Part shown: piece by piece, positions 33,592 to 41,697 of the stretch
Numbering within the stretch: the first letter of the stretch is position 1
Layout: each line of letters starts with the position of its first letter
Assembly: GCA_937877535.1 (NCBI GenBank)
Contig: CALFJF010000044.1
Location: 26,294-90,293 of the forward strand
Reading direction: 5' to 3'
Origin: an uncultured Treponema sp.
GTDB taxonomy: Bacteria > Spirochaetota > Spirochaetia > Treponematales > Treponemataceae
DNA length: 64,000 nucleotides
Translations under genes and position numbers: made by a program
Notes under the pieces: model-generated
Databases searched by the model: none
What the model was told of the DNA's origin: nothing
What the model saw: only the letters and a program-made list of their open reading frames with translations

Positions 33592-33620
33592 AGTATGGCG
33601 AAATTGAAAAAGCGTGTCAA
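33592..33620 (-). promoter_or_regulatory. tRNA operon promoter
   Basis: TTGACA and CATACT on the minus strand are 17 bp apart, 15 bp before tRNA-Lys. The -35 overlaps the stop codon of the upstream PARG-like gene. Confidence 0.7.
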
Positions 33621-34468
33621 GCGAACGTTTCTTGAAATGCGTCAAAATTCAAAGAATCGCGGGGCGAACAAAAAACCGCAAACTCAACCGTTTTGAACGA
33701 AAATTGAAAATCCAAAAGAACCGTTTTGAACGCACGAGAAACGATTTGTGGCGAATTTCCAAACGCTCCGCAGCCAAACGCCCCCAAAATGAGCGCGTCA
33801 ACGTTATTTTCTGCGGCGACTCCCACAATTCGCCGCGCACGTTTTTCAAACAGTTCAAAAAGAGCGTCTTCTGAAATATCGATTTTTGTTTTCCAGCCAT
33901 AAAAAATATTTGGAGCCGCGCACGTCAAAACGTCCGCAAAAAACCACTCCGACTCTGGCACGATTTTTGGAATATCGGTGTCGCTTTTAAAAACGGCAAC
34001 GTCTGGCGTAAAAATCACGTCGTCAGTTCCCAAATTGTCTTCCGTTTTTCTGTGCACTTCGTAAAAAAGGCGCATCGTTTTTGGAGACGTGAGCGCGTCG
34101 TAAAGCGTTGACACGCGACAAAGGCTCTCTTCTTGCGCTCGCGCTCCGTGAACAACGCCGCCTCCGGGGTGAAAACTGTTTGCAAAATTGAGAACCGCGA
34201 CTTTTTCCCCCGCGCGAGCATAAGAAGAAGCGGCTTCAAACGTGCGCTTTTTGGAAACCGTGATTTTTACAGTTTGACCGAATCTGTTTGAAGGCAAAGC
34301 GATTTTTTCGCTCGAAGCATAAACGCGCTGATTTTCCCGCGATTTTTTGCACGCTTCTAACAGTTTTGGGTGTGAACGAAACAGTTTTTTTGTGTCGCAA
34401 AACACTTGAGAGAGCGTTTCTCGAACAGGATTTTGATTTCGTCTTTTTCGATTTTCCATTTGTTCCAT
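33617..34468 (-). CDS. TIGR02452/DUF2263 family protein, PARG-like ADP-ribose hydrolase
   Basis: The 283-residue protein has the macrodomain-type signature of microbial poly(ADP-ribose) glycohydrolases: VLNFANSFHPGGGVVHGA then AQEESLCRVSTLY (residues about 90-122), where the two Glu residues following the Gly-rich loop are the catalytic pair in characterised PARGs. The later block LILGAFGCGAFGNSPQIV forms the second ligand loop. It should remove ADP-ribose from proteins or nucleic acids. No ADP-ribosyltransferase gene is in the window. The start is ambiguous: ATG 34468 has TACATT six bases upstream (leaderless); ATG 34459 has a weak GGAA. Confidence 0.82.
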   Translation of the reverse strand: MEQMENRKRRNQNPVRETLSQVFCDTKKLFRSHPKLLEACKKSRENQRVYASSEKIALPSNRFGQTVKITVSKKRTFEAASSYARAGEKVAVLNFANSFHPGGGVVHGARAQEESLCRVSTLYDALTSPKTMRLFYEVHRKTEDNLGTDDVIFTPDVAVFKSDTDIPKIVPESEWFFADVLTCAAPNIFYGWKTKIDISEDALFELFEKRARRIVGVAAENNVDALILGAFGCGAFGNSPQIVSRAFKTVLLDFQFSFKTVEFAVFCSPRDSLNFDAFQETFA

Positions 34469-34522
34469 AGAAAAAATGTAGGCGAAAAAAAATGAAATGT
34501 CAAAAAAAACGATTTTGCGTCA

Positions 34523-35419
34523 TCAGATTTCATGGTGGATTTCGGCGAGGGCGCGGGTGCTGTAGATTTCAAAGTAGCGGATGAGGAAGTCGTAGAACAG
34601 GCGGATATGCACGTTGTCTTGCTGGATGCGGTTGTACGATATGATGATGTCGCGGAAGCATCGCGGCTGCTCCACTTCAAGGAGCAGGATGCGGCGCGGG
34701 TCAACCCTGCCCCAGGAGAACGCAGGCCAAAAGCCCACGCCCATTCCCACGGAAATGGCGTTCATCACGGCGGCGGGGCTGTCGCTCTCAAAGACGTAGT
34801 GCGGGCGGATTCCAGCGGCGGCGCAGAAGCGGTCGCAGATGGCGCGGTAGTGCTTGACTCCTGACAGCGTGATGAAGCGGCTTTCGCGCACGTCCTGAAG
34901 GTTTATGCTCGTCCTGCCTTGGTAGCGCGGCGTGTTGGGCACGGCAAGGAAAATCTGCTCGCGGAAAAGGCGCGCGTTGTCACGAGCCTTTTTTTGCTCG
35001 GCGCGCTGCGTGGTGATGTTGATGTCAGCCATGTCGGTTTGCTTCGTTTCAATCAGTTCGATGTGGAGCAAGTGGTCAATCCGCTGGTACTCAATGATTG
35101 CTTCCGTCACGAGCGTCCAGGCGGAGAGGATGTTCATGTGCACCACCACTTGTTCCTTGTGCGCCACCTCGCGGATTTTTTCGGGCAGCGTGTCAAGTTC
35201 CTCCATGAGCGGGCGGATTCTGTCATACAAAAATTTGCCGCAGTCCGTGAGGCGAATGCCCCGTCCTTGCGGCGTAAAAAGTTGTACGCCCAACTCGTCC
35301 TCAAGGCGGTTGATTGCCCGCGTGATGGCGGGCTGCACCACGTTCATTGCCTCCGCGCTCTTTGTTATGTGCTGCTGGCGGGCAGCTTCCAAAAAATACC
35401 TAAGCTGTGATAGTTCCAT
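34523..35419 (-). CDS. LysR-type transcriptional regulator
   Basis: The 298-residue protein starts with the LysR winged helix-turn-helix (residues 1-60: QLRYFLEAARQQHITKSAEA, PAITRAINRLEDELGVQLF). A periplasmic-binding-protein-like effector domain follows (about 90-290, with VFESDSPAAVMNAISVGMGVGFWP). The ligand is unknown. It is transcribed divergently from the chemoreceptor gene across a 403-bp gap, which is where LysR proteins usually bind. GGGAGG lies eight bases before the ATG. Codon use is GC-richer than in the neighbouring PARG-like gene. Confidence 0.9.
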   Translation of the reverse strand: MELSQLRYFLEAARQQHITKSAEAMNVVQPAITRAINRLEDELGVQLFTPQGRGIRLTDCGKFLYDRIRPLMEELDTLPEKIREVAHKEQVVVHMNILSAWTLVTEAIIEYQRIDHLLHIELIETKQTDMADINITTQRAEQKKARDNARLFREQIFLAVPNTPRYQGRTSINLQDVRESRFITLSGVKHYRAICDRFCAAAGIRPHYVFESDSPAAVMNAISVGMGVGFWPAFSWGRVDPRRILLLEVEQPRCFRDIIISYNRIQQDNVHIRLFYDFLIRYFEIYSTRALAEIHHEI

Positions 35420-35822
35420 TCTGCGCGCCTCCCTGCTTGCACGATTTTTTCCGCAGTGGGATTATACACAATTTTGGCGAGAACGAATAATAACATTTTC
35501 TTTATCAAAACAATCAAAAAAAATTATTGGAATCTACCGAACCGATATGCTAGGATTTGTCTGTATCTGGTTTTAGGCTTTGTCCATTCCACCGGCGCAA
35601 TCAAAAAGTTCACGATTAAAAACAAAAAAAGTGCATTGATTTTTTCTCAATAACGGAGTTTGTTGCCATGGCGAATCATAACACTGCTGGCATTGCACTG
35701 GCGGGAGCATCATCGCAGTATATACTGAGGGGCATCGATTCCTCCCCCTAGAAGTGCGCTCGGCAAGGAATCGGACAGAGTGACAACGGCACAGTACATT
35801 TTTGTTTCAAGGAGCATTATAA
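35420..35822. other. LysR-chemoreceptor intergenic region
   Basis: This 403-bp stretch separates divergent genes. TATACT near 35718 with TTGCAC 22 bp upstream is a poor promoter candidate. AAGGAG precedes the ATG at 35823. I see no RNA gene and no long ORF that looks coding. Confidence 0.4.
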
Positions 35823-37919
35823 ATGGCAAAGCAGGAACTTGACCGCTTTGAAAAGAACGCCAAGCGGAACGTGCAAATCAAGACGAAGGTCATTGCAATC
35901 GTCGTCGGCGCAATCGTGGGCTGCGTGGTTGGCACGCTCGCGCTCACGCTCATCATCTTCAACAACCGGCTCGTGCTGGACACGGAGCACCAGCTTGAGT
36001 TTACGGCTACGGGCGTGAACCAGACGCTTACCGACTGGAACGACACGCTGGAGGCGACCGCAGTGCTGGCGGCGGCGCGCCCAGATATGGCGGAAGCATT
36101 TGCAGCAGGCGACACGGCTACTCTCGGCAGGATTTTGCAGGACACGGCATCTGGCACGAACGTGGACTTCCTTGCCGTGGTGGGCGCAGACGGCACGGTG
36201 CGCCGCGGGCACAAAGTAAAGGACGGCGTTTCCTTGTCGTCAGTGCAAGGGGTTCAGGACGCACTCCGCGGCACAAAGGCGGGCGGGTTCTTCGCCATTG
36301 CGGGCTTTGACTTTGCGCAGATTGTCGCCGCGCCAATCCGCGAGGGAGCGCGCACGCTCGGCTGCGTGGTGGCGGGCTACGACATGACGGACGACGTTTT
36401 TGTGAACCAGGTCAAGGGCAACTACAACGTGGAATGCACCGTGCTCAAGGGCGACACGCGCATTTCCACCACGCTCGGGCGCGATTTGGTCGGCGTAAAG
36501 GTGTCAAATCAGGATGTCATCAAGACGGTGCTCGGCGAGCGGGGGAACTTTACGGGCGAAACAAAAATCGAAGGCAAGCGATACTACGCCGTCTACACGC
36601 CGCTCATTTCGGGAAGCACCGTAACGGGTATGCTCTTTGTGGCAAAAAGCATGGAAGTCATTGAAGGCACGCGGAACTACACGCTTTCCATCGTCGTACC
36701 CGTCATTGCAATCGTCCTCATCGTCATCATCATCGCCATGTGGCGGTTTGTGCGCTGGCTTATGTGGCGAATCTACAACGTGACGGACTTCCTCCGCGAG
36801 CTTGAAAGCGGGGAGGCAGATTTGACAAAGCGGTGCAAACTGTTCACCCGTGACGAAATCGGCGACCTCATCGTGCACTTTGACTTTTTCCTGGACAAAT
36901 TGCAGGACATCATCAGGCAAGTCAAGGACTCAAAAAGCGAACTTGCGCAGTCCGGCAACGACATGGCGGAAAGCACCGAAAACGCTTCTGGCTCAATCAA
37001 ACGGATTGTGACGAACATCGAAGGCATTTCCGGGCAGATTGCCGCGCAAAGCGACAGCGTGCACCAGACGGCGGACGCTGTTGACGACATTGCGCAGAGT
37101 ATCACGCACCTCGACTCCATGATTGAGGGGCAGAGCGCGGGCGTAGCGCAAGCGTCGAGCGCGGTTGAGCAAATGATGGGAAACATCGCGTCGGTCAACA
37201 CGTCGGTTGACAAAATGGCGCAGTCGTTCGGCGCACTCTCCGAAAACGCGCGCACGGGATTCGCCAAGCAGCAGGACGTGAACGACCGCATCAAGCAGAT
37301 TGAGGGGCAGAGCGAAATGCTCCAGGAAGCGAACAAGGCGATTGCGTCCATCGCAAGCCAGACGAACCTTTTGGCAATGAACGCGGCGATTGAGGCGGCG
37401 CACGCGGGCGAGGCGGGCAAAGGCTTCTCCGTGGTCGCCGACGAAATCCGAAAACTCTCCGAAACATCAAGCGGCCAGTCAAAGACAATCGGCGAGCAGC
37501 TGAACAAAATCAAGGAGGCGATTAGCCAAGTGGTCGCGGCGAGCACCGAGTCGAGCGCGGCATTCGCGGCGGTGTCGCAGCGCATTGAGGACACAGACCA
37601 GCTCGTCGCCCAAATCAAGAACGCCATGGAGGAGCAAAACGCAGGCTCTAGACAGATTAACGACGCGCTCAAGGACATGAATGACAGCACGGGCGAAGTG
37701 CAAAAAGCGTCAAAGGATATGTCCAGCAAGAACACCATCATCCTGCAGGAAATGAACTCGCTCCGAAAATCCACCGCGTCAATGCGGAAAAGCATGGAAG
37801 AAATGGCGATGGGCGCACGCTCCGTGGGCGAAAGCAGCACCATCCTCACCGACATTTCAGGCACCGTGCGCGGCGCAATCGACAAAATCGGCGCGCAGAT
37901 TGACTTGTTCAAAGTCTAA
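35823..37919 (+). CDS. Methyl-accepting chemotaxis protein
   Basis: The 698-residue receptor has a transmembrane helix at about residues 22-46, a periplasmic Cache-like sensor domain (about 50-285), a second helix (about 288-311), HAMP (about 313-365) and a long cytoplasmic coiled coil. The conserved signalling tip is IASQTNLLAMNAAIEAAHAG followed by EAGKGFSVVADEIRKLSE (about 505-545), which binds CheA and CheW. The sensed ligand is unknown. It is monocistronic with a terminator behind it. Codon use is GC-rich compared with the ape-like cluster, suggesting high expression. Confidence 0.95.
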   Translation: MAKQELDRFEKNAKRNVQIKTKVIAIVVGAIVGCVVGTLALTLIIFNNRLVLDTEHQLEFTATGVNQTLTDWNDTLEATAVLAAARPDMAEAFAAGDTATLGRILQDTASGTNVDFLAVVGADGTVRRGHKVKDGVSLSSVQGVQDALRGTKAGGFFAIAGFDFAQIVAAPIREGARTLGCVVAGYDMTDDVFVNQVKGNYNVECTVLKGDTRISTTLGRDLVGVKVSNQDVIKTVLGERGNFTGETKIEGKRYYAVYTPLISGSTVTGMLFVAKSMEVIEGTRNYTLSIVVPVIAIVLIVIIIAMWRFVRWLMWRIYNVTDFLRELESGEADLTKRCKLFTRDEIGDLIVHFDFFLDKLQDIIRQVKDSKSELAQSGNDMAESTENASGSIKRIVTNIEGISGQIAAQSDSVHQTADAVDDIAQSITHLDSMIEGQSAGVAQASSAVEQMMGNIASVNTSVDKMAQSFGALSENARTGFAKQQDVNDRIKQIEGQSEMLQEANKAIASIASQTNLLAMNAAIEAAHAGEAGKGFSVVADEIRKLSETSSGQSKTIGEQLNKIKEAISQVVAASTESSAAFAAVSQRIEDTDQLVAQIKNAMEEQNAGSRQINDALKDMNDSTGEVQKASKDMSSKNTIILQEMNSLRKSTASMRKSMEEMAMGARSVGESSTILTDISGTVRGAIDKIGAQIDLFKV

Positions 37920-37933
37920 AAAAGCGCGGGCGA

Positions 37934-37974
37934 AAAAAAGCACCGTCGGAAAAATCCCGACGGTGCTTTTTTTT
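37934..37974. terminator. Bidirectional terminator
   Basis: GCACCGTCGG/CCGACGGTGC with a short A/T loop, flanked by A- and T-runs, lies between the convergent chemoreceptor and reverse-rubrerythrin genes. Confidence 0.9.
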
Positions 37975-37985
37975 ATGCTATTGTC

Positions 37986-38525
37986 TTAGCCAAAGTACCG
38001 TTTGAGCAGTCCCGCAAACCCGGCTCCGTGGCGCGCTTCGTCCTTTGCCATTTCGTGCACGGTGTCGTGGATTGCGTCGTAGCCGAGTTCCTTGGCTTTT
38101 TTGGCGAGAGCGAGTTTGCCCTCGCACGCACCCGCTTCGGCGGCGGCGCGCAACTCAAGGTTTTTCTTGGTGGAATCGGTGAGCACTTCGCCCAAAAGCT
38201 CGGCAAAGCGCGACGCATGGTCGGCTTCCTCAAAGGCGTATCGTTTGAACGCCTCGGCAACCTCAGGGTATCCCTCGCGGTCAGCCTGCCGCGCCATCGC
38301 CAGATACATCCCCACCTCGCTGCACTCGCCGTTGAAGTTGTCCACCAACCCCTGCACGACTTCCGCATCAAGCCCCTTGGCAATGCCAACCTTGTGCTCG
38401 TCCGCGAATCCTGACGTTTCTTTCAGCTCATTGAACGCATTTTTCGCCTTGCACTGCGGGCAAACTTCCGGCGCGTTGTCCCCCGTGTGAACGTAACCGC
38501 ACACTTTGCAAACCCATCGTTTCAT
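37986..38525 (-). CDS. Reverse rubrerythrin
   Basis: The 179-residue protein has an N-terminal rubredoxin-like zinc/iron knuckle (CKVCGYVHTGDNAPEVCPQC, residues 6-25) followed by a four-helix ferritin-like diiron domain with ligands in FNGECSEVGMY, EEADHASRF and DEARHGAGF. The rubredoxin module stands before, not after, the diiron domain, as in the reverse rubrerythrins of clostridia, which reduce hydrogen peroxide and oxygen with electrons from NADH via rubredoxin reductase. A perfect PerR/Fur-type palindrome lies 19 bp before the ATG, a good basis for peroxide or iron control. It shares a terminator with the chemoreceptor. Confidence 0.92.
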   Translation of the reverse strand: MKRWVCKVCGYVHTGDNAPEVCPQCKAKNAFNELKETSGFADEHKVGIAKGLDAEVVQGLVDNFNGECSEVGMYLAMARQADREGYPEVAEAFKRYAFEEADHASRFAELLGEVLTDSTKKNLELRAAAEAGACEGKLALAKKAKELGYDAIHDTVHEMAKDEARHGAGFAGLLKRYFG

Positions 38526-38543
38526 AGTAGTACCTCTTAAAAA

Positions 38544-38560
38544 ATTGTAATGATTACAAT
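38544..38560. promoter_or_regulatory. PerR/Fur-type operator, perfect 8-1-8 palindrome
   Basis: ATTGTAAT-G-ATTACAAT lies between the start codon of the reverse rubrerythrin and its presumed promoter. It shares the 15-bp core with the site at 23766. A second, weaker AATGATTGAGAATGA follows directly. Confidence 0.65.
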
Positions 38561-38782
38561 AATGATTGAGAATGAAAGATTTGTAAATAGTCCATATATC
38601 GATTTTGGAATTCGAGAATCATTTTGCTTTTTTGGAAACTTTACAGTCGAAACCGTTTCGTCTATTATTTTTCATCTGTAGCATGCGCATTTCCGCCCGC
38701 AAGGGCGGTTACAATCAGCGTCGGCGTTCCGCTACGGATTGCCGCAGTGCTGCAAGGACAATCACTTTTGAGGGGTATATGT

Positions 38783-39229
38783 ATGGAAAACGAAACAGTT
38801 GTTGCGGACGGGATTCTTGAGCGGGGGAGCGTAGACGCAGACGGGAACGCAGTCATTCCAAAAGGCGTTACGGACATCGACAATGAAGCATTCTTAAACT
38901 GCTCATCGCTTGTGTCTGCGGCGATCCCGGAGGGCGTAAGGTCAATCGGCGGGAGCGCGTTTGAAGGCTGCGCCGCGCTTCGCTCGCTCTCGCTCCCCAA
39001 AAGTTTGCAAAGCATTGACGAAGACGCGCTCCTCGGCTGCCCGCACCTTTCTGAAATCACCTACGCGGGAACGGTTTCGGAATGGGAGAAAGTGTGTACC
39101 GACGAATGTATGGGCGACAGCCTGCACTTCAACGCGGGGCTTTTGCGCATCTACAACACGGAACTGACCGCGGATTTGCCGGAAATCCCCGTGCACTGCA
39201 CCGACGGCGACTCGGAGCTGCGGCTGTAA
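38783..39229 (+). CDS. BspA-type leucine-rich repeat protein
   Basis: The 148-residue protein consists of three to four LRR_5 units of 22-23 residues (pattern AIPEGVRSIGGSAFEGCAAL, SLPKSLQSIDEDALLGCPHL), capped by TYAGTVSEWEKVCTDEC. BspA-like repeats are common in oral and gut treponemes and bind host proteins, but here no signal peptide exists, so a cytoplasmic or non-classically exported protein is likely. The frame is open upstream; I choose this ATG because GAGGGG stands seven bases before it. It is divergent from the rubrerythrin gene. Confidence 0.8.
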   Translation: MENETVVADGILERGSVDADGNAVIPKGVTDIDNEAFLNCSSLVSAAIPEGVRSIGGSAFEGCAALRSLSLPKSLQSIDEDALLGCPHLSEITYAGTVSEWEKVCTDECMGDSLHFNAGLLRIYNTELTADLPEIPVHCTDGDSELRL

Positions 39230-39357
39230 GTGAGGACACGACAGAAAGGCGGAGCGCACGGAATCCGCCCCGCCTTTGGGGGCGAAGTCTAATCTGCCCT
39301 TTGATTCAAACGATGACGGCTTTTCCGCAGGTTCGCGCAGATGTCCGCGGACGAAGA

Positions 39358-40992
39358 CTAATACACGCTCAAAATCTCTGCCAATCGCTCCTTTCCGATA
39401 ATCTTCATGAAGTTTGCAAGGCGCGGGCCCTGGTCTTTTCCGATGAGCGCATGGTAGAGCGCGGTGAACAGGGCTTTCGCTTCCAAGCCGAGTTCCGTGG
39501 CGATGTCGTACATTGCTTGCTGGCAGTCTTTGTCCTGCGCGAATGAGCCGACCTTTGGCACAACTTCATCACGAACGCGGCGGATGGCGGTGAGCATGTC
39601 GCCCGTGATGTCGCTTGCCTTGCTTCCGTCGCTTCGGATTGAAAAGCACATGTCGGGAGCGCAATCGGGCGCGGATTCGTTAATCCAGTACCAGGCGCAG
39701 GCGGCTCGCTTTCGGAGCGTCTCTTCCTGCTCCGGCTTCACATCGCCGAGCGACTTGATTACCGCGTCAACATCGCCCGAATAAGTCTGCAAGAGCGTGG
39801 TGAGCAATCGGAACGGCACTTGATACGGCATTGTCTTTGGAAGAGCGTCAATCTGGCTCAGTTCGTACAAGCGTTTTTCGCGGAGCAAAAGCTGCTCTTT
39901 TTTCGCCTCGTCTTTTTCTTTCGGCTGCTCAACTCCCCATACCAATCGCTCGGTGCGGTCATAGGCTTCGTAAATCGTGATTACATCAAGGTCGAATGAA
40001 ATAGAGAACTCGTGGTCAACCTTGTTTGAGGCGAAAATGTAGCGCAAAACCTCAGGCTGATAGACTTCGAGCGCGTCAACGAGCGAGATGACCTTTCCTT
40101 TTGAAGAAGACATTTTTCCAGGAACGCCCTTCAATTTTACGAAATCATATTTCATCGTGACGGGCGCGTCCCAGCCGTAGAGCCTTTTTGAGACGAGTTT
40201 CGCCGTGTCGTAGCTGCCTCCCGGTGAGATGTGGTCTTTTCCGCCCGGCTCGAACACGACTTTCTCTTCGTTCCACCTCATCGGCCAGTCAACGCGCCAG
40301 CCGAGCTTGAATTCTTTTGAGGTGCGCAAATCTCCCTTTTCGACATGTCCGCACGACGCGCACTTGTAGGTGATTCCGTATTCGCCGTCATATTCGAGGA
40401 TTTCGGTCTCGTCCTTGTTGCACTTTGAGCAGAAGGCGGCGACAGGCCAGTACACATCGCTGTCCTCCATTTTGTGCTCGTCGTCCCTGTATTCGTTGAG
40501 GCATTGCTTAATCACATCGCGCTTTTGCATGGCGATTTTCATTCCTTCCGCGTATCTATTGGAACGGTAACGGCTCGCCTGATACAAAAATTCGGGGTGG
40601 ATTCCCACGCGCGGAAGTTGCGTTTCAATGTCAACTTCATGGTGGCGCGCATAATTCTCGTCGCGCCCGAACGTGTCGGGCACCATCGTAATCGGAAAGC
40701 GAAGATATTTTTCAAGTTCCTCCGGCTTCGGCATATTTCCGGGAACTTTTCTAAACACATCGTAGTCGTCCCATGAATAAATGAAGCGCACGGTCTTGCC
40801 GCGGTCGCGCAATGCCCGCACAACCAAGTCAACCGTGATGATTTCGCGGAAATTTCCGATGTGGACAGTCCCGCTCGGCGTGATTCCCGACGCGCAGGTA
40901 TAAGAAGGCAAGTCGCCCTTTTGCTTGATGATTCGTTCAGCCACCTGGTCCGCCCAGTGGCACAATTCTTTCGTATCTCTAGTTTCTGACAT
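39358..40992 (-). CDS. lysS: Lysyl-tRNA synthetase, class I
   Basis: The 544-residue class I enzyme (LysK type), typical of archaea and spirochaetes, charges tRNA-Lys. The HIGH-equivalent is SGTVHIGNFRE (about residue 40), the KMSKS-equivalent is GKMSSSKGK (about 280), and a zinc-binding module reads CSKCNKDE...CASCGH (about 178-205). The C-terminal part forms the alpha-helix cage that recognises the anticodon. The open frame extends upstream, but the conserved start is MSETRDTKELCHWADQ. TATAAT lies nine bases before the ATG and no ribosome-binding site is visible. Confidence 0.95.
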   Translation of the reverse strand: MSETRDTKELCHWADQVAERIIKQKGDLPSYTCASGITPSGTVHIGNFREIITVDLVVRALRDRGKTVRFIYSWDDYDVFRKVPGNMPKPEELEKYLRFPITMVPDTFGRDENYARHHEVDIETQLPRVGIHPEFLYQASRYRSNRYAEGMKIAMQKRDVIKQCLNEYRDDEHKMEDSDVYWPVAAFCSKCNKDETEILEYDGEYGITYKCASCGHVEKGDLRTSKEFKLGWRVDWPMRWNEEKVVFEPGGKDHISPGGSYDTAKLVSKRLYGWDAPVTMKYDFVKLKGVPGKMSSSKGKVISLVDALEVYQPEVLRYIFASNKVDHEFSISFDLDVITIYEAYDRTERLVWGVEQPKEKDEAKKEQLLLREKRLYELSQIDALPKTMPYQVPFRLLTTLLQTYSGDVDAVIKSLGDVKPEQEETLRKRAACAWYWINESAPDCAPDMCFSIRSDGSKASDITGDMLTAIRRVRDEVVPKVGSFAQDKDCQQAMYDIATELGLEAKALFTALYHALIGKDQGPRLANFMKIIGKERLAEILSVY

Positions 40993-41001
40993 AGTTTTTC
41001 T

Positions 41002-41007
41002 ATTATA
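41002..41007 (-). promoter_or_regulatory. lysS -10 box
   Basis: TATAAT on the minus strand, nine bases before the ATG, predicts a transcript with at most two or three leader bases. Confidence 0.5.
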
Positions 41008-41112
41008 GTGAAAAACGTTTTTGTTTAGAATAGCAAAAACCTGATTATCCACAATTCAAGGAAACAAGGGACTTTCCTTTGTTAAAGCAATCCACTGTCC
41101 GTCGCGCTTTTG

Positions 41113-41676
41113 TTATCGCTCATACGTTCTAAGCACATTTTCGGCAACGGCGATTTTTGAAAGGCGCAAATCCATGCTTTGCTTTTCGATGTAGCGGTGC
41201 GCTTGGGATTCGGACATTTTGAGAACTTGAATCAAAACGCATTTTGCGCGGTCAACAAGCCGCAATTCTTCGATTTTGAGTTGAAGGCGACGATTTTCTT
41301 CTTCGAGTTTTTGGACGCGACGGCGAGAAGTCATCAAAAGGCGCACGATTTGATGAAAAAAATCAGGTTCAACGTTTCGCGGAACTGCGCAAACGCCCGA
41401 ATCTTCCACGGTGTACGCCATATCAAGAAGTCGCTCTTCGTCCGTAATCACAATGACGGCACTCGACTCAGAAACGTGAATCGAAAGGTCGCTCCCCTCC
41501 TCGTCTGGAAGCGGAGAATCGATTATCACAAGGTCAAACTCGCTTTCAAGAAAAGTCCGCCTTGCTTCCGCTCCATTTGTGCTTGAGACAATTCGTCCGA
41601 GCGGTTCTGAAGAAAGAAACGCCGAAATGACACGCATCGTCGAAGGGGTGTTTGAAACAATGAGCACGCTTTCCAT
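41113..41676 (-). CDS. ANTAR-domain response regulator (RNA-binding antiterminator)
   Basis: The 187-residue protein has an N-terminal receiver-like domain (residues 1-115) in which the usual acidic pair is absent (LIVSNTPSTM) but the central Asp is kept (VIIDSPLPDEE). A coiled coil (SRRRVQKLEEENRRLQLKIE) leads into a C-terminal ANTAR helix bundle (LVDRAKCVLIQVLKMSESQA, then HRYIEKQSMDLRLSKIAVAE). ANTAR proteins bind paired RNA hairpins to prevent termination, often in nitrogen-related genes. It follows glnA by 21 bp in the same operon, so control of glutamine or nitrogen genes is inferred. A weak AACAAAGG/CCCTTGTT hairpin lies downstream at 41067-41090. Confidence 0.88.
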   Translation of the reverse strand: MESVLIVSNTPSTMRVISAFLSSEPLGRIVSSTNGAEARRTFLESEFDLVIIDSPLPDEEGSDLSIHVSESSAVIVITDEERLLDMAYTVEDSGVCAVPRNVEPDFFHQIVRLLMTSRRRVQKLEEENRRLQLKIEELRLVDRAKCVLIQVLKMSESQAHRYIEKQSMDLRLSKIAVAENVLRTYER

Positions 41677-41697
41677 ACAAAATCCCGCGCTTTTTTT

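Noticed and set aside
35660..35720. Sigma-54 promoter before the chemoreceptor
   Set aside because: A GG-N10-GC spacing occurs, but the flanking bases do not fit TGGCAC/TTGC well; coincidence is likely.
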